Counted from the stretch's first letter, positions 27,835 through 38,014 are shown. The stretch: DNA of 64,000 nucleotides from Pseudomonas viridiflava (GCF_900601905.1 NZ_UWFA01000289.1:62001-126000); one strand, 5' to 3'. The notes: a model not told the origin generated them from the sequence alone. Numbers and translations: made by a program.

Positions 27835-30414
27835 TTAGATGCGAGTTTGCAGTGCATATAACAATTCGAGTGCCTGGCGCGGCGTGATGTCGTCCAGTCT
27901 GGCCCTGGACAGCTCTTCAAGCACCGGATGCGGCAGGCTGGCGAACAGGTCGCTTTGCATCGGAGCGGCCGGCTTGCCAGGCTTGGCGCGGGGTTGCTCG
28001 TGCGGCAGGCTGGTGGTCTCCAGGCGCTGCAAATGCTCTTTGGCGCGCCCGATCACCCTGGCTGGAACGCCCGCCAACTGGGCCACCGCCAGACCATAAC
28101 TCTGGCTGGCCGGCCCCGGCAGTACCCGATGCAGGAATACGATCCGCTCGTTATGCTCGGTGGCATTGAGGTGCACGTTGGTCACCAGCGGCTCGCTCTC
28201 AGGCAGCACGGTCAGCTCGAAGTAGTGCGTTGCAAACAGTGTGTAAGCGCGCAACTGGGCCAGGCATTCTGCCGCAGCCCAGGCCAGCGACAAACCGTCG
28301 AACGTGCTGGTACCACGGCCGACTTCGTCCATCAGAACCAGGCTGCGGTCGGTGGCGTTGTGCAGAATATTAGCGGTTTCGCTCATTTCTACCATGAACG
28401 TCGAGCGGCCACCGGCCAGGTCGTCGCTGGAGCCGATTCGGGTGAAGATGCGATCCACCAGCGACAGTTCGCAGCTGGCGGCGGGCACAAAGCTGCCGAT
28501 ATGCGCCAGCAGCACGATCAGCGCGGTCTGGCGCATGTAGGTCGATTTACCGCCCATGTTCGGACCGGTAATCACCAGCATACGAGTCTTGTCATCCAGG
28601 TCCAGATCGTTGGCGACGAAAGGCGAAGACAGCACCTGCTCGACCACCGGATGGCGACCTTGATCAATACGCATGCACGGTTCGTCGACGAACTGCGGGC
28701 AATTGAGATCCAGATTCAACGCCCGCTCCGCGAGGTTGCTCAACACATCCAGTTCGGCCAGCGCCGACGCAGTGTCCTGCAGCGGCGCCAGGTGACCAAT
28801 GAGGTCTTCGAGCAGGGCTTCGTAGAGCATTTTCTCCCGCGCCAGCGCACGGCTCTTGGCCGACAGGGCTTTGTCTTCGAACTCTTTCAGCTCGGGAGTG
28901 ATGAAGCGCTCAGCACCTTTGAGGGTCTGACGGCGTATATAGTCGGCGGGTGCCGATTCAGCCTGTTTGCTCGGCAACTCGATGAAGTAACCGTGGATCC
29001 GGTTGTAGCCCACTTTCAGGTGGGCCAGGCCGGTGCGGGCTTTTTCCCGGGCTTCGAGATCGATAAGGAATTGTCCGGCGTTCTCACTCAATGACTGCAG
29101 TTCATCCAGCTCGGCGTCGTAGCCGGTTTTCAGGACGCCGCCGTCGCGGATTACTGCCGGCGGGTTATCAATCACCGCCCGTTGCAGCAGGTCGGCCAGC
29201 TCCGGATAAACCCCGGCGACCTTGGCCAGTTGCTGCAGATGCGGCGCTTCCAGCTCGGTCATCGCCACTTGCAGCTCAGGCAAGGCACTCAAGGCATCGC
29301 GCAGCCGAGCGAGGTCTCGGGGCCGCGCATTACGCAAGCCGATACGCGCCAGGATGCGCTCGATATCGCCGATTTCCTTGAGTTGCGGTTGCAGGCTTTC
29401 GAAGCGGTAACGCTCCAGCAGGCAGGTGATTGACGACTGACGCGACTTGAGCACGCTCAGATCGCGCAGTGGACGATTCAGCCAGCGAGTCAACAGGCGA
29501 GTGCCCATGGCGGTCTGGCAGCGATCAACCACCGATTGCAGGGTGTTGTCGCGGCCACCGGCCAGGTTGGTATCGAGTTCCAGGTTGCGCCGGGTCGCAG
29601 CGTCGAGGATCACCGTGTCGTCCAGACGCTCGTGACGCAGACTGCGCAGGTGCGGCAGGGCGGTGCGCTGGGTTTCCTTGGCGTAGCCCAGCAGGCATCC
29701 GGCAGCGCCAATGGCGAGGGTCAGGTTCTCGCAGCCAAAGCCTTTCAGGTCCTGGGTAGAGAATTGCTGGCAAAGGCTCTTCAAGGCTGAGTCGCGCTCG
29801 AAGTCCCAGGGCGCCCGGCGACGTGCGCCACGGCGTTTTTCCGCAGGCAGGCCTTGTGGCCAGTCATCCGGGATCAACAACTCGACGGGATTGATGCGTT
29901 CGAGTTCGGCCAGCAGATTCTCCCAGCCCTTGATTTCCAGCACGCTGAAATTGCCACTGGTGATGTCCATCACCGCCAGTCCAAACAGGCGCTCATCGCC
30001 CAGCACGGCAGCGATCAGGTTGTCGCGGCGCTCATCTAGCAGGGCTTCGTCGCTGACTGTGCCCGGGGTAATGATCCGCACCACTTGACGATCGACGGGA
30101 CCTTTGCTGGTCGCAGGGTCGCCGACCTGTTCGCAAATCACCACCGACTCGCCCAGCTTCACCAGCTTGGCCAGGTAACCTTCGGCGGCGTGGTAAGGAA
30201 TGCCGCACATGGGGATGCTCTGACCGGCGGACTGACCACGCGCTGTCAGAGTGATATCCAGCAGCTTGGCGGCTTTTTTCGCATCTTCGTAGAAGATTTC
30301 GTAGAAGTCGCCCATGCGATAGAACATCAGCTGGTCAGGGTGCTGATTTTTCAGTCGCCAGTACTGTTGCATCATCGGGGTGTGTGCGGAGAGATCGGAA
30401 ATTGCTTTATTCAT
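27835..30414 (-). CDS. mutS: DNA mismatch repair protein MutS
   Basis: MutS binds mismatches and starts mismatch repair with MutL. The 859-residue protein starts at ATG 30414 ([13 protein letters not shown]); an upstream TTG at 30429 would add five residues. The mismatch-reading Phe-x-Glu motif is in [12 protein letters not shown] near residue 34. The ABC-type ATPase domain has Walker [10 protein letters not shown] near residues 616-624, and the segments [12 protein letters not shown] and LFATHYFEL follow. The C-terminal dimerisation tail is present. No frame disruption is seen. Confidence 0.97.
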   Translation of the reverse strand: MNKAISDLSAHTPMMQQYWRLKNQHPDQLMFYRMGDFYEIFYEDAKKAAKLLDITLTARGQSAGQSIPMCGIPYHAAEGYLAKLVKLGESVVICEQVGDPATSKGPVDRQVVRIITPGTVSDEALLDERRDNLIAAVLGDERLFGLAVMDITSGNFSVLEIKGWENLLAELERINPVELLIPDDWPQGLPAEKRRGARRRAPWDFERDSALKSLCQQFSTQDLKGFGCENLTLAIGAAGCLLGYAKETQRTALPHLRSLRHERLDDTVILDAATRRNLELDTNLAGGRDNTLQSVVDRCQTAMGTRLLTRWLNRPLRDLSVLKSRQSSITCLLERYRFESLQPQLKEIGDIERILARIGLRNARPRDLARLRDALSALPELQVAMTELEAPHLQQLAKVAGVYPELADLLQRAVIDNPPAVIRDGGVLKTGYDAELDELQSLSENAGQFLIDLEAREKARTGLAHLKVGYNRIHGYFIELPSKQAESAPADYIRRQTLKGAERFITPELKEFEDKALSAKSRALAREKMLYEALLEDLIGHLAPLQDTASALAELDVLSNLAERALNLDLNCPQFVDEPCMRIDQGRHPVVEQVLSSPFVANDLDLDDKTRMLVITGPNMGGKSTYMRQTALIVLLAHIGSFVPAASCELSLVDRIFTRIGSSDDLAGGRSTFMVEMSETANILHNATDRSLVLMDEVGRGTSTFDGLSLAWAAAECLAQLRAYTLFATHYFELTVLPESEPLVTNVHLNATEHNERIVFLHRVLPGPASQSYGLAVAQLAGVPARVIGRAKEHLQRLETTSLPHEQPRAKPGKPAAPMQSDLFASLPHPVLEELSRARLDDITPRQALELLYALQTRI

Positions 30415-30675
30415 CAGGTTGTTAGGCAAATTCTTGAGAAGTGGGAGGCAACGTCGCAGGCAGGCTGGGCGATCCCTTGCGCGGACCAGGCAGCGGCGTA
30501 CGAGCTTGTTGCGATGGGCGCAAGATTACCACGCACGACTCTGGCACGCAGGCCCGCTGCAATGACGCGAATTCGTCACGGAGCGTTTCTGAACGGTCAC
30601 AGACGGCTCATCGCTGTATAGACTCGCCCTGTCGCCGCTCAATACCGGGCGGCAACTATAAAAAAGGAATTTTAT

Positions 30676-30807
30676 ATGGCTGCTAAACGTGCAAGGGATT
30701 CAGGAAGCGGGCGCTTCATTCCTATCGAAGAGGCTCGGCGTCGCCCCAAAGAGACAACCGTTGAAACCATCAAAAAACCGCAGTGCCCTAAAAAGAAACA
30801 ACCATGA
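30676..30807 (+). CDS. Short basic protein, 43 residues, unknown function
   Basis: I do not recognise the family. The reading frame opens at ATG 30676 after AAAAAGGA (30661-30668) at suitable spacing and ends at TGA 30807. The product begins MAAKRARDSGSGRF, contains IPIEEARRRPKET and ends in a Lys-rich tail, so it is small, strongly basic and probably disordered. It lies between the divergently oriented mutS and pncC. The strong ribosome site and Pseudomonas-like composition support a real gene. A DNA- or RNA-associated role is only a guess from charge. Confidence 0.65.
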   Translation: MAAKRARDSGSGRFIPIEEARRRPKETTVETIKKPQCPKKKQP

Positions 30808-30904
30808 CGTTGATCCGCAGCGGTCACTTACCTGATCGCTACGGCCTTGCACCCTGCAAACGCTCGTGTACGGTGAGGTTTCGCACCTCGTGAGGAGAGT
30901 ACCC

Positions 30905-31405
30905 TTGGATGAAATCAGCCGACTTGCCGCTCAACTCGGCGAGCATCTGCAAGCATTGCATGCTCAGGTCAGCACGGCCGAGTCCTGCACCGGCGGCGGG
31001 ATTGCCGAGGCGATTACCCGCATACCTGGCAGCTCTGCCTGGTTCGAGGCGGGGTACGTAACTTATTCCAACCGGCAGAAGACGCTTCAATTGCAGGTTC
31101 ACGCAGATCTGTTCGCCAGCGTTGGTGCGGTCAGTGACGAAGTGGTGCGTGCGATGGTTCGCGGTGCGCAGCTGCACAGCGAGGCGCGCTTCGCCGTCGC
31201 AGTCAGCGGTGTGGCAGGCCCGGATGGCGGTTCCAAGGACAAACCAGTAGGCACCGTCTGGGTGTGTTGCGGGGCGGGTGATCACCAGGTTTCACGTCGA
31301 TATCAGTTTGCCGGGGGCCGGGACGAGGTGCGCCGACAAACGGTAAAAGCCGCGCTAGAGGGGCTTATTGAGCTTGTCTGTGCAGAAATACCAACTCGGG
31401 GGTAG
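30905..31405 (+). CDS. pncC: Nicotinamide-nucleotide amidohydrolase PncC (CinA C-terminal domain)
   Basis: PncC deamidates nicotinamide mononucleotide to nicotinate mononucleotide, recycling NAD by-products. The start TTG at 30905 gives 166 residues (MDEISRLAAQLG...) and is preceded by GTGAGGAGAGT at good spacing; a GTG at 30866 would add 13 residues. The family motif TAESCTGGGIAEAIT is at about residues 29-43, and SGVAGPDGG is also present. This is a stand-alone CinA C-terminal domain without the MoaB-like N-terminal part. It sits just upstream of recA, the common Pseudomonas order. Confidence 0.92.
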   Translation: MDEISRLAAQLGEHLQALHAQVSTAESCTGGGIAEAITRIPGSSAWFEAGYVTYSNRQKTLQLQVHADLFASVGAVSDEVVRAMVRGAQLHSEARFAVAVSGVAGPDGGSKDKPVGTVWVCCGAGDHQVSRRYQFAGGRDEVRRQTVKAALEGLIELVCAEIPTRG

Positions 31406-31432
31406 GCGTGCGCGCAACCCTGTGGAATAATA

Positions 31433-31448
31433 CTGTCTACTTATACAG
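31433..31448 (+). promoter_or_regulatory. LexA box (SOS operator) of recA
   Basis: CTGTCTACTTATACAG fits the Pseudomonas LexA consensus CTGT-N8-ACAG. It is 50 bp upstream of the recA start codon and downstream of pncC, so recA has its own SOS promoter. Confidence 0.9.
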
Positions 31449-31498
31449 GTGTTGTGGCCATCAGGCCCCTAATTGAATTTGATTACGTGAGGACTTCA

Positions 31499-32563
31499 AT
31501 GGACGACAACAAGAAGAAAGCCTTGGCTGCGGCCTTGGGTCAGATCGAGCGTCAATTCGGTAAAGGTGCCGTAATGCGCATGGGTGACCATGACCGCCAG
31601 GCGATTCCTTCTATCTCCACCGGTTCGCTGGGTCTGGACATTGCACTGGGTATTGGCGGTCTGCCGAAAGGCCGGATCGTTGAAATCTACGGCCCGGAAT
31701 CTTCCGGTAAAACGACGCTGACGCTTTCGGTCATTGCCCAGGCCCAGAAAATGGGTGCAACCTGTGCGTTCGTCGATGCTGAACACGCGCTTGATCCAGA
31801 ATACGCAGGCAAGCTGGGCGTCAATGTTGACGACCTGCTGGTCTCGCAGCCGGACACCGGCGAGCAGGCACTGGAAATCACCGACATGCTGGTGCGCTCC
31901 AACGCCATCGACGTGATCGTGGTCGACTCCGTTGCCGCTCTGGTGCCAAAGGCTGAAATCGAAGGTGAGATGGGCGACATGCACGTCGGCCTGCAGGCCC
32001 GTCTGATGTCTCAGGCGCTGCGTAAAATCACCGGTAACATCAAGAACGCCAACTGCCTGGTTATCTTCATCAACCAGATCCGTATGAAAATCGGCGTGAT
32101 GTTCGGCAGCCCGGAAACCACTACCGGTGGTAACGCGCTGAAGTTCTACGCTTCGGTACGTCTGGACATTCGCCGCACAGGTGCAGTGAAAGAAGGCGAC
32201 GAAGTGGTTGGTAGCGAAACCCGCGTCAAGGTTGTGAAGAACAAGGTGGCTCCGCCGTTCCGTCAGGCCGAGTTCCAGATTCTTTACGGCAAGGGTATCT
32301 ACCTCAACGGTGAGATCATCGACCTGGCCGTGTTGCACGGTTTCGTCGAGAAGTCCGGCGCATGGTACAGCTACCAGGGCAGCAAGATCGGTCAGGGTAA
32401 AGCCAACTCGGCCAAGTTCCTGGCAGATAATCCTGAAGTCGGTGCGACTCTCGAGAAGATGATCCGCGAGAAGCTGCTGACCCCAGGTGTAGATACCAAG
32501 TCCGAAGCTTCCCGTGCACCAGCGCCTGCTGCTGACATGGCCGATGCCGACGCTGATATCTGA
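31499..32563 (+). CDS. recA: Recombinase RecA
   Basis: RecA forms filaments on single-stranded DNA for homologous recombination and triggers LexA self-cleavage. The start at 31499 ([13 protein letters not shown]) gives 354 residues; an upstream frame-compatible codon at 31454 would overlap the operator region. Walker [10 protein letters not shown] is at about residues 65-73, and the [11 protein letters not shown] and INQIRMKIG segments of DNA-binding loops L1/L2 regions follow. The C-terminus is acidic. A LexA box lies upstream, and recX follows after 6 bp. Confidence 0.99.
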   Translation: MDDNKKKALAAALGQIERQFGKGAVMRMGDHDRQAIPSISTGSLGLDIALGIGGLPKGRIVEIYGPESSGKTTLTLSVIAQAQKMGATCAFVDAEHALDPEYAGKLGVNVDDLLVSQPDTGEQALEITDMLVRSNAIDVIVVDSVAALVPKAEIEGEMGDMHVGLQARLMSQALRKITGNIKNANCLVIFINQIRMKIGVMFGSPETTTGGNALKFYASVRLDIRRTGAVKEGDEVVGSETRVKVVKNKVAPPFRQAEFQILYGKGIYLNGEIIDLAVLHGFVEKSGAWYSYQGSKIGQGKANSAKFLADNPEVGATLEKMIREKLLTPGVDTKSEASRAPAPAADMADADADI

Positions 32564-32569
32564 TAGATC

Positions 32570-33037
32570 ATGTCCGCTGTACTGGATACACCTGTCGCCG
32601 TAAGGCGCACCGCAATGGACCTGCTCGCACGTCGCGAGCACGGTCGTGTCGAGCTGACGCGCAAACTGCGTCAGCGCGGCGCAACGCCTGAGCTGATTGA
32701 ACCTGCCCTCGACCGTCTGGTTGAGGAGGGGTTGCTCTCTGAAGCCCGTTATCTCGAAAGTTTTGTCTCCTACCGTGCACGCTCGGGCTATGGCCCTGCG
32801 CGTATTCGCGAGGAACTGAATCAGCGCGGGTTGCAACGTGCCGAAGTTGAGCAGGCGCTACGTGACTGCGGTTTCAACTGGCAGGAAAAAATGCACGAAA
32901 CCTGGCAGCGCAAGTTCGACGGGCGTTTACCAGTAGATGCTCGTGAGCGAGCCAAGCAAGGGCGCTTTCTGAGTTATCGGGGTTATTCGATGGAGATGAT
33001 CGGCCGCCTGTTCAACGGCCGTAGCGAAGACGACTGA
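32570..33037 (+). CDS. recX: Recombination regulator RecX
   Basis: RecX binds and limits RecA filaments. The 155-residue helical protein contains the tandem three-helix repeats of the family: [19 protein letters not shown] (about 20-38), [17 protein letters not shown] and [14 protein letters not shown], and near the C-terminus a third repeat with [12 protein letters not shown]. It follows recA by 6 bp, so recA-recX co-transcription is expected. It is convergent with the LOG-family gene, with only 3 bp between the stops. Confidence 0.94.
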   Translation: MSAVLDTPVAVRRTAMDLLARREHGRVELTRKLRQRGATPELIEPALDRLVEEGLLSEARYLESFVSYRARSGYGPARIREELNQRGLQRAEVEQALRDCGFNWQEKMHETWQRKFDGRLPVDARERAKQGRFLSYRGYSMEMIGRLFNGRSEDD

Positions 33038-33040
33038 GGC

Positions 33041-34156
33041 TTAAATCCTCTTCCAGGCGTCGTCTTCTGTCGCCTGCATTTCTGCGGAGCGCGCAATCTG
33101 GTTTTCCGGCACATTGATGTAGTCCACCAACTCCCGCAACCGACCCTGATTACGTCCGCTGAAGCTGAACGACAAGCGCGTCAGGTGGCTGAACTCTGCT
33201 TCGTACTCTTCGCCTTGATAGCTGTGCTGCTGAAAGTCTTCGGTCAGGCACAGGTCGGCGAACGCCTTTTGCAGATGTCCCAGAGCTTGTTCGGTCAGGG
33301 GCTGACGCATGCGGATGATGAACTTGGTTTTCAGCCAGCGGGTTGAATGGAAGTTGCTGTAGAACTGATGAATCTCTTCTACCGCCGCTTCGGCGCTGTG
33401 CACCAGGCGCATCAACTTCATGTCGTCGGGCAGAATATAACGATTGTCTTCCAGCTGATCCTTGATGAAATCCAGTGCTGTCTGCCAGAAACTGCCTCCG
33501 GGTACATCCAGCAAGACGATGGGGACCAGAGGGCTTTTGCCTGTCTGAATCAACGTCAGAACTTCCAGCGCTTCGTCCAGAGTGCCGAAGCCGCCAGGGC
33601 ACAGGACAAGCGCATCGGCTTCCTTGACGAAAAACAATTTGCGAGTAAAGAAGAAGTGGAACGGCAGCAGGTTGCCAGTCCCTTCAACAGTGGCATTGGC
33701 GTGTTGCTCGAAGGGCAGGGTGATATTGAAGCCGAGGCTGTGTTCCAGTCCCGCGCCTTCATGGGCCGCCGCCATTATGCCGCCGCCTGCGCCAGTGATC
33801 ACCATCAGGTCGGCCTGCGCCAGTAAACCGCCCAGCTCCCTGGCCATTGCGTATAGAGGATGCTCGGCCGGGGTGCGAGCCGAGCCAAATACCGTGACTT
33901 TGCGTCGGCCGCGGAACTGTTCCAGCACGCGGAACGCGTTGTCCAGCTCGCGCAAGGCTTGCAGGGTGATTTTCGCGTTCCAGCGATTACGGTCATCCTG
34001 AGCCATGCGCAGCACGGTCAGCATCATGTCGCGGTACAGCGCCAGGTTTGGGCTGTTGGGGGCTACCAGATTGATCTGCTCTTCGATCTTGCGGGAGAGA
34101 TCTAAGCCGTTGCTCTGGAAATGTGTGGATAAAAGATCATTGGGTACATAAGGCAT
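33041..34156 (-). CDS. LOG-family (TIGR00730-type) Rossmann protein, long form
   Basis: The central part (about 85-275) has the LOG/lysine-decarboxylase-like motifs: GAGGGIMAAAHEGA and PGGFGTLDEALEVL, which form the active site of phosphoribohydrolases releasing bases from nucleoside monophosphates. At 371 residues it is longer than the roughly 190-230-residue cytokinin-type LOG enzymes, with extra N-terminal (about 80) and C-terminal (about 95) segments. The start at 34156 (MPYVPNDLL) has GGAG nine bases upstream. Substrate is not deducible; purine or pyrimidine nucleotides are possible. Confidence 0.85.
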   Translation of the reverse strand: MPYVPNDLLSTHFQSNGLDLSRKIEEQINLVAPNSPNLALYRDMMLTVLRMAQDDRNRWNAKITLQALRELDNAFRVLEQFRGRRKVTVFGSARTPAEHPLYAMARELGGLLAQADLMVITGAGGGIMAAAHEGAGLEHSLGFNITLPFEQHANATVEGTGNLLPFHFFFTRKLFFVKEADALVLCPGGFGTLDEALEVLTLIQTGKSPLVPIVLLDVPGGSFWQTALDFIKDQLEDNRYILPDDMKLMRLVHSAEAAVEEIHQFYSNFHSTRWLKTKFIIRMRQPLTEQALGHLQKAFADLCLTEDFQQHSYQGEEYEAEFSHLTRLSFSFSGRNQGRLRELVDYINVPENQIARSAEMQATEDDAWKRI

Positions 34157-34319
34157 TAAGGGCTTCTCCATGCGCGACCGCTTCAGCCCACAGTGTCGTC
34201 TGAGGCGTGGCGCTTATTCCGATGCCTTAATGTGCCTAGCCTGATCGGAACTGGCAACGTTTGAGTCACACATCGGTATTTCGCTGGACAGCGTTGGGAG
34301 CCTGAAATGCACTTCTTTT

Positions 34320-34346
34320 ATGGGACCGGCTAAAGCCGGTCCCACA
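34320..34346. repeat. REP element of the GGGACCGGCTAAAGCCGGTCCC class
   Basis: GGGACCGGC-TAAA-GCCGGTCCC is a perfect 9-bp hairpin (34322-34343) just after the end of the PA3611-like gene. It may also act in 3'-end formation, though no T-run follows. Confidence 0.7.
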
Positions 34347-34375
34347 AGACCGCGCCCTAGCCAGCACTTTGGGTT

Positions 34376-34789
34376 TTATTTCTTCTTGACCGAGCAATCG
34401 CCCGCTTTGAACACCTGAACAGCGACCGGGCGGTTGGTCTTGTATTCGCTGAATTGATACTTGAGCACCGCGCCTTTTGTCATCAACTGGCGATAACCGT
34501 TGTTGTGGCAAACGCTGTTGCCCAGCTGATTGCGCACTGCGTCAGGGTCGGCGCGCATTTGCTGTGCCTGGCCCGACTGCACGCTCAGGTGGTTGATCAA
34601 CTGATTGCCTTCAACCGTGTAGCCCTGATCGAGGATGTCCGCGTTGATCGCCCGTGGCGTACCGACGCTGCTTTCCTTCGCAACTTGTTCAAGCATTTTG
34701 CTCAACTCGAATTCCTGCTTTGACGCCGCCTGGGCGCACAAAGGGGTGACGAGCAGCAGCGTAAGGGTAGGGACGATAAGGCGCAGCAT
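34376..34789 (-). CDS. Small secreted protein of the PA3611 family
   Basis: A 137-residue exported protein. The signal peptide (MLRLIVPTLTLLLV..., cleavage after AQA near residue 21) precedes a mature domain of about 115 residues with two cysteines (in NSVCHNNG and GDCSVKKK) that may form a disulfide. The sequence resembles P. aeruginosa PA3611, described as a quorum-sensing-regulated virulence factor; this assignment is from memory of the family and fits the neighbourhood (recA/recX are PA3617/PA3616). The start at 34789 has GGAGAAACC upstream; an upstream codon at 34846 is less likely. Confidence 0.8.
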   Translation of the reverse strand: MLRLIVPTLTLLLVTPLCAQAASKQEFELSKMLEQVAKESSVGTPRAINADILDQGYTVEGNQLINHLSVQSGQAQQMRADPDAVRNQLGNSVCHNNGYRQLMTKGAVLKYQFSEYKTNRPVAVQVFKAGDCSVKKK

Positions 34790-35044
34790 TGGTTTCTCCT
34801 GATTCAGTGACTGGCCCTTGGACCGGCAACCGGAAAGTATGTTCACAACGCGGCGCGCCGCATGAGGCTCGGTGATGGCGAAGTGTCTCGATAACGCAGA
34901 AGTATAAAGACGAGTCTCGGCGAAAGCGATTCATGCCTGAACAGTGCAGGCCGTATTCAGCACGGCTCTGGTAAACTGCGCGAACTTTAAGCCCATCCGA
35001 GTTACTGCAGTGCTCACGCTTTCTATTCACCGGCGCGTGCTTTC

Positions 35045-35755
35045 ATGAGCCACGCCGTTTCCCGCCTGCGCGACTGGCGTCTGGCGCAAAGTACCAAGCC
35101 CTTCATTGCCCGTGGTTCCCGCGCGCCGCGCTGCAATCAATGTCGGGTCATTCCCGATTATTGCCTGTGTGCCTGGAAGCCGAGCGTTGTGGCCAACTCG
35201 GCCATGTGCCTGCTGATGTATGACACAGAGCCGCTCAAGCCGACCAACACCGGTTGGCTGATTGCCGATGTCATCGATGACACCCACGCGTTCGGCTGGT
35301 CGCGGATCAATGTCGACGAGCAATTGCTGGCACTGCTGGACGATCCTCAATGGCAGCCGTATATCGTCTTCCCCGGCGAATTCGTTGCGCCACAGCGGGT
35401 GGTCAATCAAGTGGCGAAGGTCGAGGGCAAGCGACCGCTGTTCATCCTGTTGGACGCTACCTGGACCGAAGCCCGCAAGATGTTTCGCAAAAGCCCCTAT
35501 CTGGAGCGTTTTCCGGTGCTGAGCCTTGAGCCCGAGCAGATATCGCGCTACCGCCTGCGGCGCTCCAGGCGCGATGATCACTTCTGCACGGCCGAGGTGG
35601 CTGCATTGTGTCTGGAGCTGGCCGGCGACACCCAGGCAAGCGGGGTGCTGGACGCCTATCTGGATGTGTTTACTGCACACTATCTGGGGGCCAAGTTTCA
35701 AAACCCGGTCGATCAGGATGATGCCTCGCATACCCATTTGAAGGCTTTTCTCTGA
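35045..35755 (+). CDS. DTW-domain tRNA-uridine aminocarboxypropyltransferase
   Basis: DTW proteins (for example E. coli TapT/YfiP) transfer the 3-amino-3-carboxypropyl group from SAM to a tRNA uridine (acp3U47). The 236-residue protein has the zinc-type motif CNQCRVIPDYCLC at about residues 29-41 and the namesake motif as LLDATWTEARKM (DATW here), with the YRLRRS segment after it. It stands between a PA3611-like gene and erdR, with a 255-bp gap upstream. The modification target is inferred from the family. Confidence 0.85.
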   Translation: MSHAVSRLRDWRLAQSTKPFIARGSRAPRCNQCRVIPDYCLCAWKPSVVANSAMCLLMYDTEPLKPTNTGWLIADVIDDTHAFGWSRINVDEQLLALLDDPQWQPYIVFPGEFVAPQRVVNQVAKVEGKRPLFILLDATWTEARKMFRKSPYLERFPVLSLEPEQISRYRLRRSRRDDHFCTAEVAALCLELAGDTQASGVLDAYLDVFTAHYLGAKFQNPVDQDDASHTHLKAFL

Positions 35756-35957
35756 ATGTTCAGCGGCGCGATGAAATGCCCGCACACAAGCGCACAATAG
35801 AGGCCATGACGGCCTGCGGCGTAATGCTTGACCGCCCCAGGTTCGCTGGGCATGCTGGCGCCGCATAAAAAGGTCACTGACCAGTTTCACCGGCATTTGC
35901 CGATGCCTTGCTGCGCGTTGAATGGATCGACGCTCACTGATAAGAACAGGATCACCC

Positions 35958-36605
35958 ATGACCTACGAAATCCTGATTGCCGATGATCACCCGTTGTTTC
36001 GCAGCGCGTTGCATCAGGCGGTGAGTCTTGGCCTCGGGCCCGATGTAAGGCTGGTAGAAGTCGAGAGCATCGCCGAGCTGGAAACGCGACTGGCAGAAAA
36101 GGCCGACTGGGATCTGGTGCTGCTGGATTTGAATATGCCGGGTGCCTACGGGTTTTCCGGGCTGGTGCTGTTGCGCGGTCAATACCCGCAGATTCCGGTG
36201 GTGATGGTCTCCGCTCAGGAGGAAGCGTCAATTGTGGTCAGGTCCCGAGAGTTTGGCGCCAGTGGTTTCATTCCCAAGTCCAGCGGGCTGGAAACCATTC
36301 AGTCGGCCGTGCGCAAAGTGCTTGAAGGTGATGTCTGGTGGCCGCCCCAGGCCAGCGAAACGATCAGTGTGTCTGCCGAAGCCAAAGCCGCCAGTGCCGG
36401 GCTTGCAAGCCTGACGCCCCAGCAGTTCCGGGTGTTGACCATGGTTTGTGAAGGGTTGCTGAACAAGCAGATCGCGTATGAGTTGAATGTTTCGGAAGCC
36501 ACGATCAAAGCTCATGTCACGGCTATATTCCGCAAGCTGGGGGTTCGGACCCGCACGCAGGCGGCGCTGTTATTGCAACAACTGGAATCGATTTCCCCTA
36601 ACTGA
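35958..36605 (+). CDS. erdR: NarL/FixJ-type response regulator, ErdR-like
   Basis: A 215-residue two-component response regulator: receiver domain (about 3-120) with acidic pocket ADDH and phosphoacceptor Asp57 in LLDLNMPG, and a LuxR-type HTH (about 148-210) with LNKQIAYELNVSEATIKAH. The start at 35958 has AACAGGA upstream. The position next to dgkA matches P. aeruginosa PA3604 (ErdR), which with the sensor MxtR/CrbS controls acetate and ethanol utilisation genes; this identity rests on gene order and family resemblance. No sensor kinase is adjacent. Confidence 0.85.
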   Translation: MTYEILIADDHPLFRSALHQAVSLGLGPDVRLVEVESIAELETRLAEKADWDLVLLDLNMPGAYGFSGLVLLRGQYPQIPVVMVSAQEEASIVVRSREFGASGFIPKSSGLETIQSAVRKVLEGDVWWPPQASETISVSAEAKAASAGLASLTPQQFRVLTMVCEGLLNKQIAYELNVSEATIKAHVTAIFRKLGVRTRTQAALLLQQLESISPN

Positions 36606-36689
36606 CAGGCCGAAATACACCTGTCATTCACGCTTTTTTGACCTGTCCTCGATTAGCGTCCACTTTCTTTTTTGCGCAGCAGCCCACTT

Positions 36690-37055
36690 ATGTCACCTTT
36701 CAAAGGCCAAACCGGTCTTAAACGCATCCTCAACGCCACTGGCTACTCCTTCGATGGCCTGTCAGCCGCCTTTAAAGGCGAAGCTGCCTTTCGCCAGCTG
36801 GTGTTGCTCAACGTGATCCTGATCCCGTTGTCCTTCGTGATCGACGTCAGCAAGGGCGAGCACGCGCTGCTGATTGCCGTGTGCCTGCTGGCTCTGATTG
36901 TCGAGTTGCTCAACTCGGCAGTGGAAGCAGCCATCGACCGTATCTCTCTGGACCTGCATCCCTTGTCGAAAAATGCCAAGGACATGGGCAGCGCAGCTCA
37001 GATGATTTCATTGACCATGATTGCGGCGGTGTGGGGCCTGATTCTATTGGGTTGA
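36690..37055 (+). CDS. dgkA: Diacylglycerol kinase DgkA
   Basis: DgkA phosphorylates diacylglycerol released by membrane-derived glucan and LPS modification, returning it as phosphatidate. The 121-residue integral membrane protein has three transmembrane helices and the signature ELLNSAVEAAIDRIS (about 69-83); EAAFRQ lies near residue 30. The start ATG at 36690 (MSPFKGQTG) is preferred over a TTG at 36672. It is 84 bp after erdR and convergent with finR. Confidence 0.95.
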   Translation: MSPFKGQTGLKRILNATGYSFDGLSAAFKGEAAFRQLVLLNVILIPLSFVIDVSKGEHALLIAVCLLALIVELLNSAVEAAIDRISLDLHPLSKNAKDMGSAAQMISLTMIAAVWGLILLG

Positions 37056-37075
37056 TCTGCCCCGGTGGTGACCCT

Positions 37076-38002
37076 TTAGTACAGGCTCGGCAACACGATC
37101 TCATCGCTGCGTTGCACGTTGGCGGTCAGCGAGCGGCACAAGTCCAAAAACTCACGCATGGCAGAAGTCTGGTACTTCTGTTTATGCCAGATGAAATAGA
37201 ACTGCCGGGACAGGTCCAGCTCCGGGGTTTCCAGCGCCACCAGACTGCCACGCCGTATCGCGTCACGCAGCGCCAGTCGGGAAATACAGCCGATCCCCAG
37301 CCCTGACTCGACGGCGCGCTTGATGGCTTCGGTGTGCTCCAGCTCCAGCCGGACGTTCAGCGCATTGCGGTGATGACGCATGGCCTGGTCGAAGGTCAGC
37401 CGCGTGCCAGAACCCTGCTCACGCAGGATCCACGCTTCCTCGGTCAGCTCTTCAAGGCTGGCGTGGCCGCGCTTGGCCAACGGGTGTTGTGGCGCACAGA
37501 ACACCACCAGTTCATCTTCTACCCAGCGCTGCACCTCGATGTCAGCGTGAGTGCAATCGCCTTCGATCAGACCCAGGTCAATTTCATAGTGCGCGACTTG
37601 CTGCACGATATGCGCAGTGTTCTGCACATGCAGTTTGACCTGGCTCTCCGGGTGGCGCTGCATGAAGCTGCCGATCAGCAACGTCGCCAGGTAGTTGCCG
37701 ATGGTCAATGTCGCTCCCACCGCCAGCGAGCCGAAGCCGGATTTGCCATTGAGCAGGTCTTCGATCTCTTTTGCCTGATCCAGCAGCGCCACTGCCTGAG
37801 GTAATAACTGTCGACCTGTGGCATTCAGGCTCAGGCGTTTGCCCGCCCGGTCGAAGAGTTGGCAGCTGGACTGGCGTTCGAGTTCGGTAATGGAAGTGCT
37901 CGCTGCCGATTGCGACAGTGAGAGCAGGATCGCAGCCCGGGAAACGCTTTCCTGTTGGGCTACGGCGACAAAAACCTGGAGTTGACGAAGAGTAAATCGC
38001 AT
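37076..38002 (-). CDS. finR: LysR-family regulator FinR
   Basis: A 308-residue LysR-type activator: HTH (about 1-60, beginning MRFTLRQLQVFVAVAQQESVS in two elements) and a periplasmic-binding-protein-like effector domain (about 90-295). It is divergent from fpr, exactly as finR/fprA (PA3398/PA3397) in P. aeruginosa and P. putida, where FinR activates fpr in response to superoxide and in sulfur metabolism. The symbol rests on that arrangement plus family resemblance. Confidence 0.85.
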   Translation of the reverse strand: MRFTLRQLQVFVAVAQQESVSRAAILLSLSQSAASTSITELERQSSCQLFDRAGKRLSLNATGRQLLPQAVALLDQAKEIEDLLNGKSGFGSLAVGATLTIGNYLATLLIGSFMQRHPESQVKLHVQNTAHIVQQVAHYEIDLGLIEGDCTHADIEVQRWVEDELVVFCAPQHPLAKRGHASLEELTEEAWILREQGSGTRLTFDQAMRHHRNALNVRLELEHTEAIKRAVESGLGIGCISRLALRDAIRRGSLVALETPELDLSRQFYFIWHKQKYQTSAMREFLDLCRSLTANVQRSDEIVLPSLY

Positions 38003-38014
38003 ATCTATATAACC

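Noticed and set aside
30415..30429. TTG start for mutS giving five extra residues
   Set aside because: The ATG at 30414 begins exactly at the family N-terminus (MNKAISDL).
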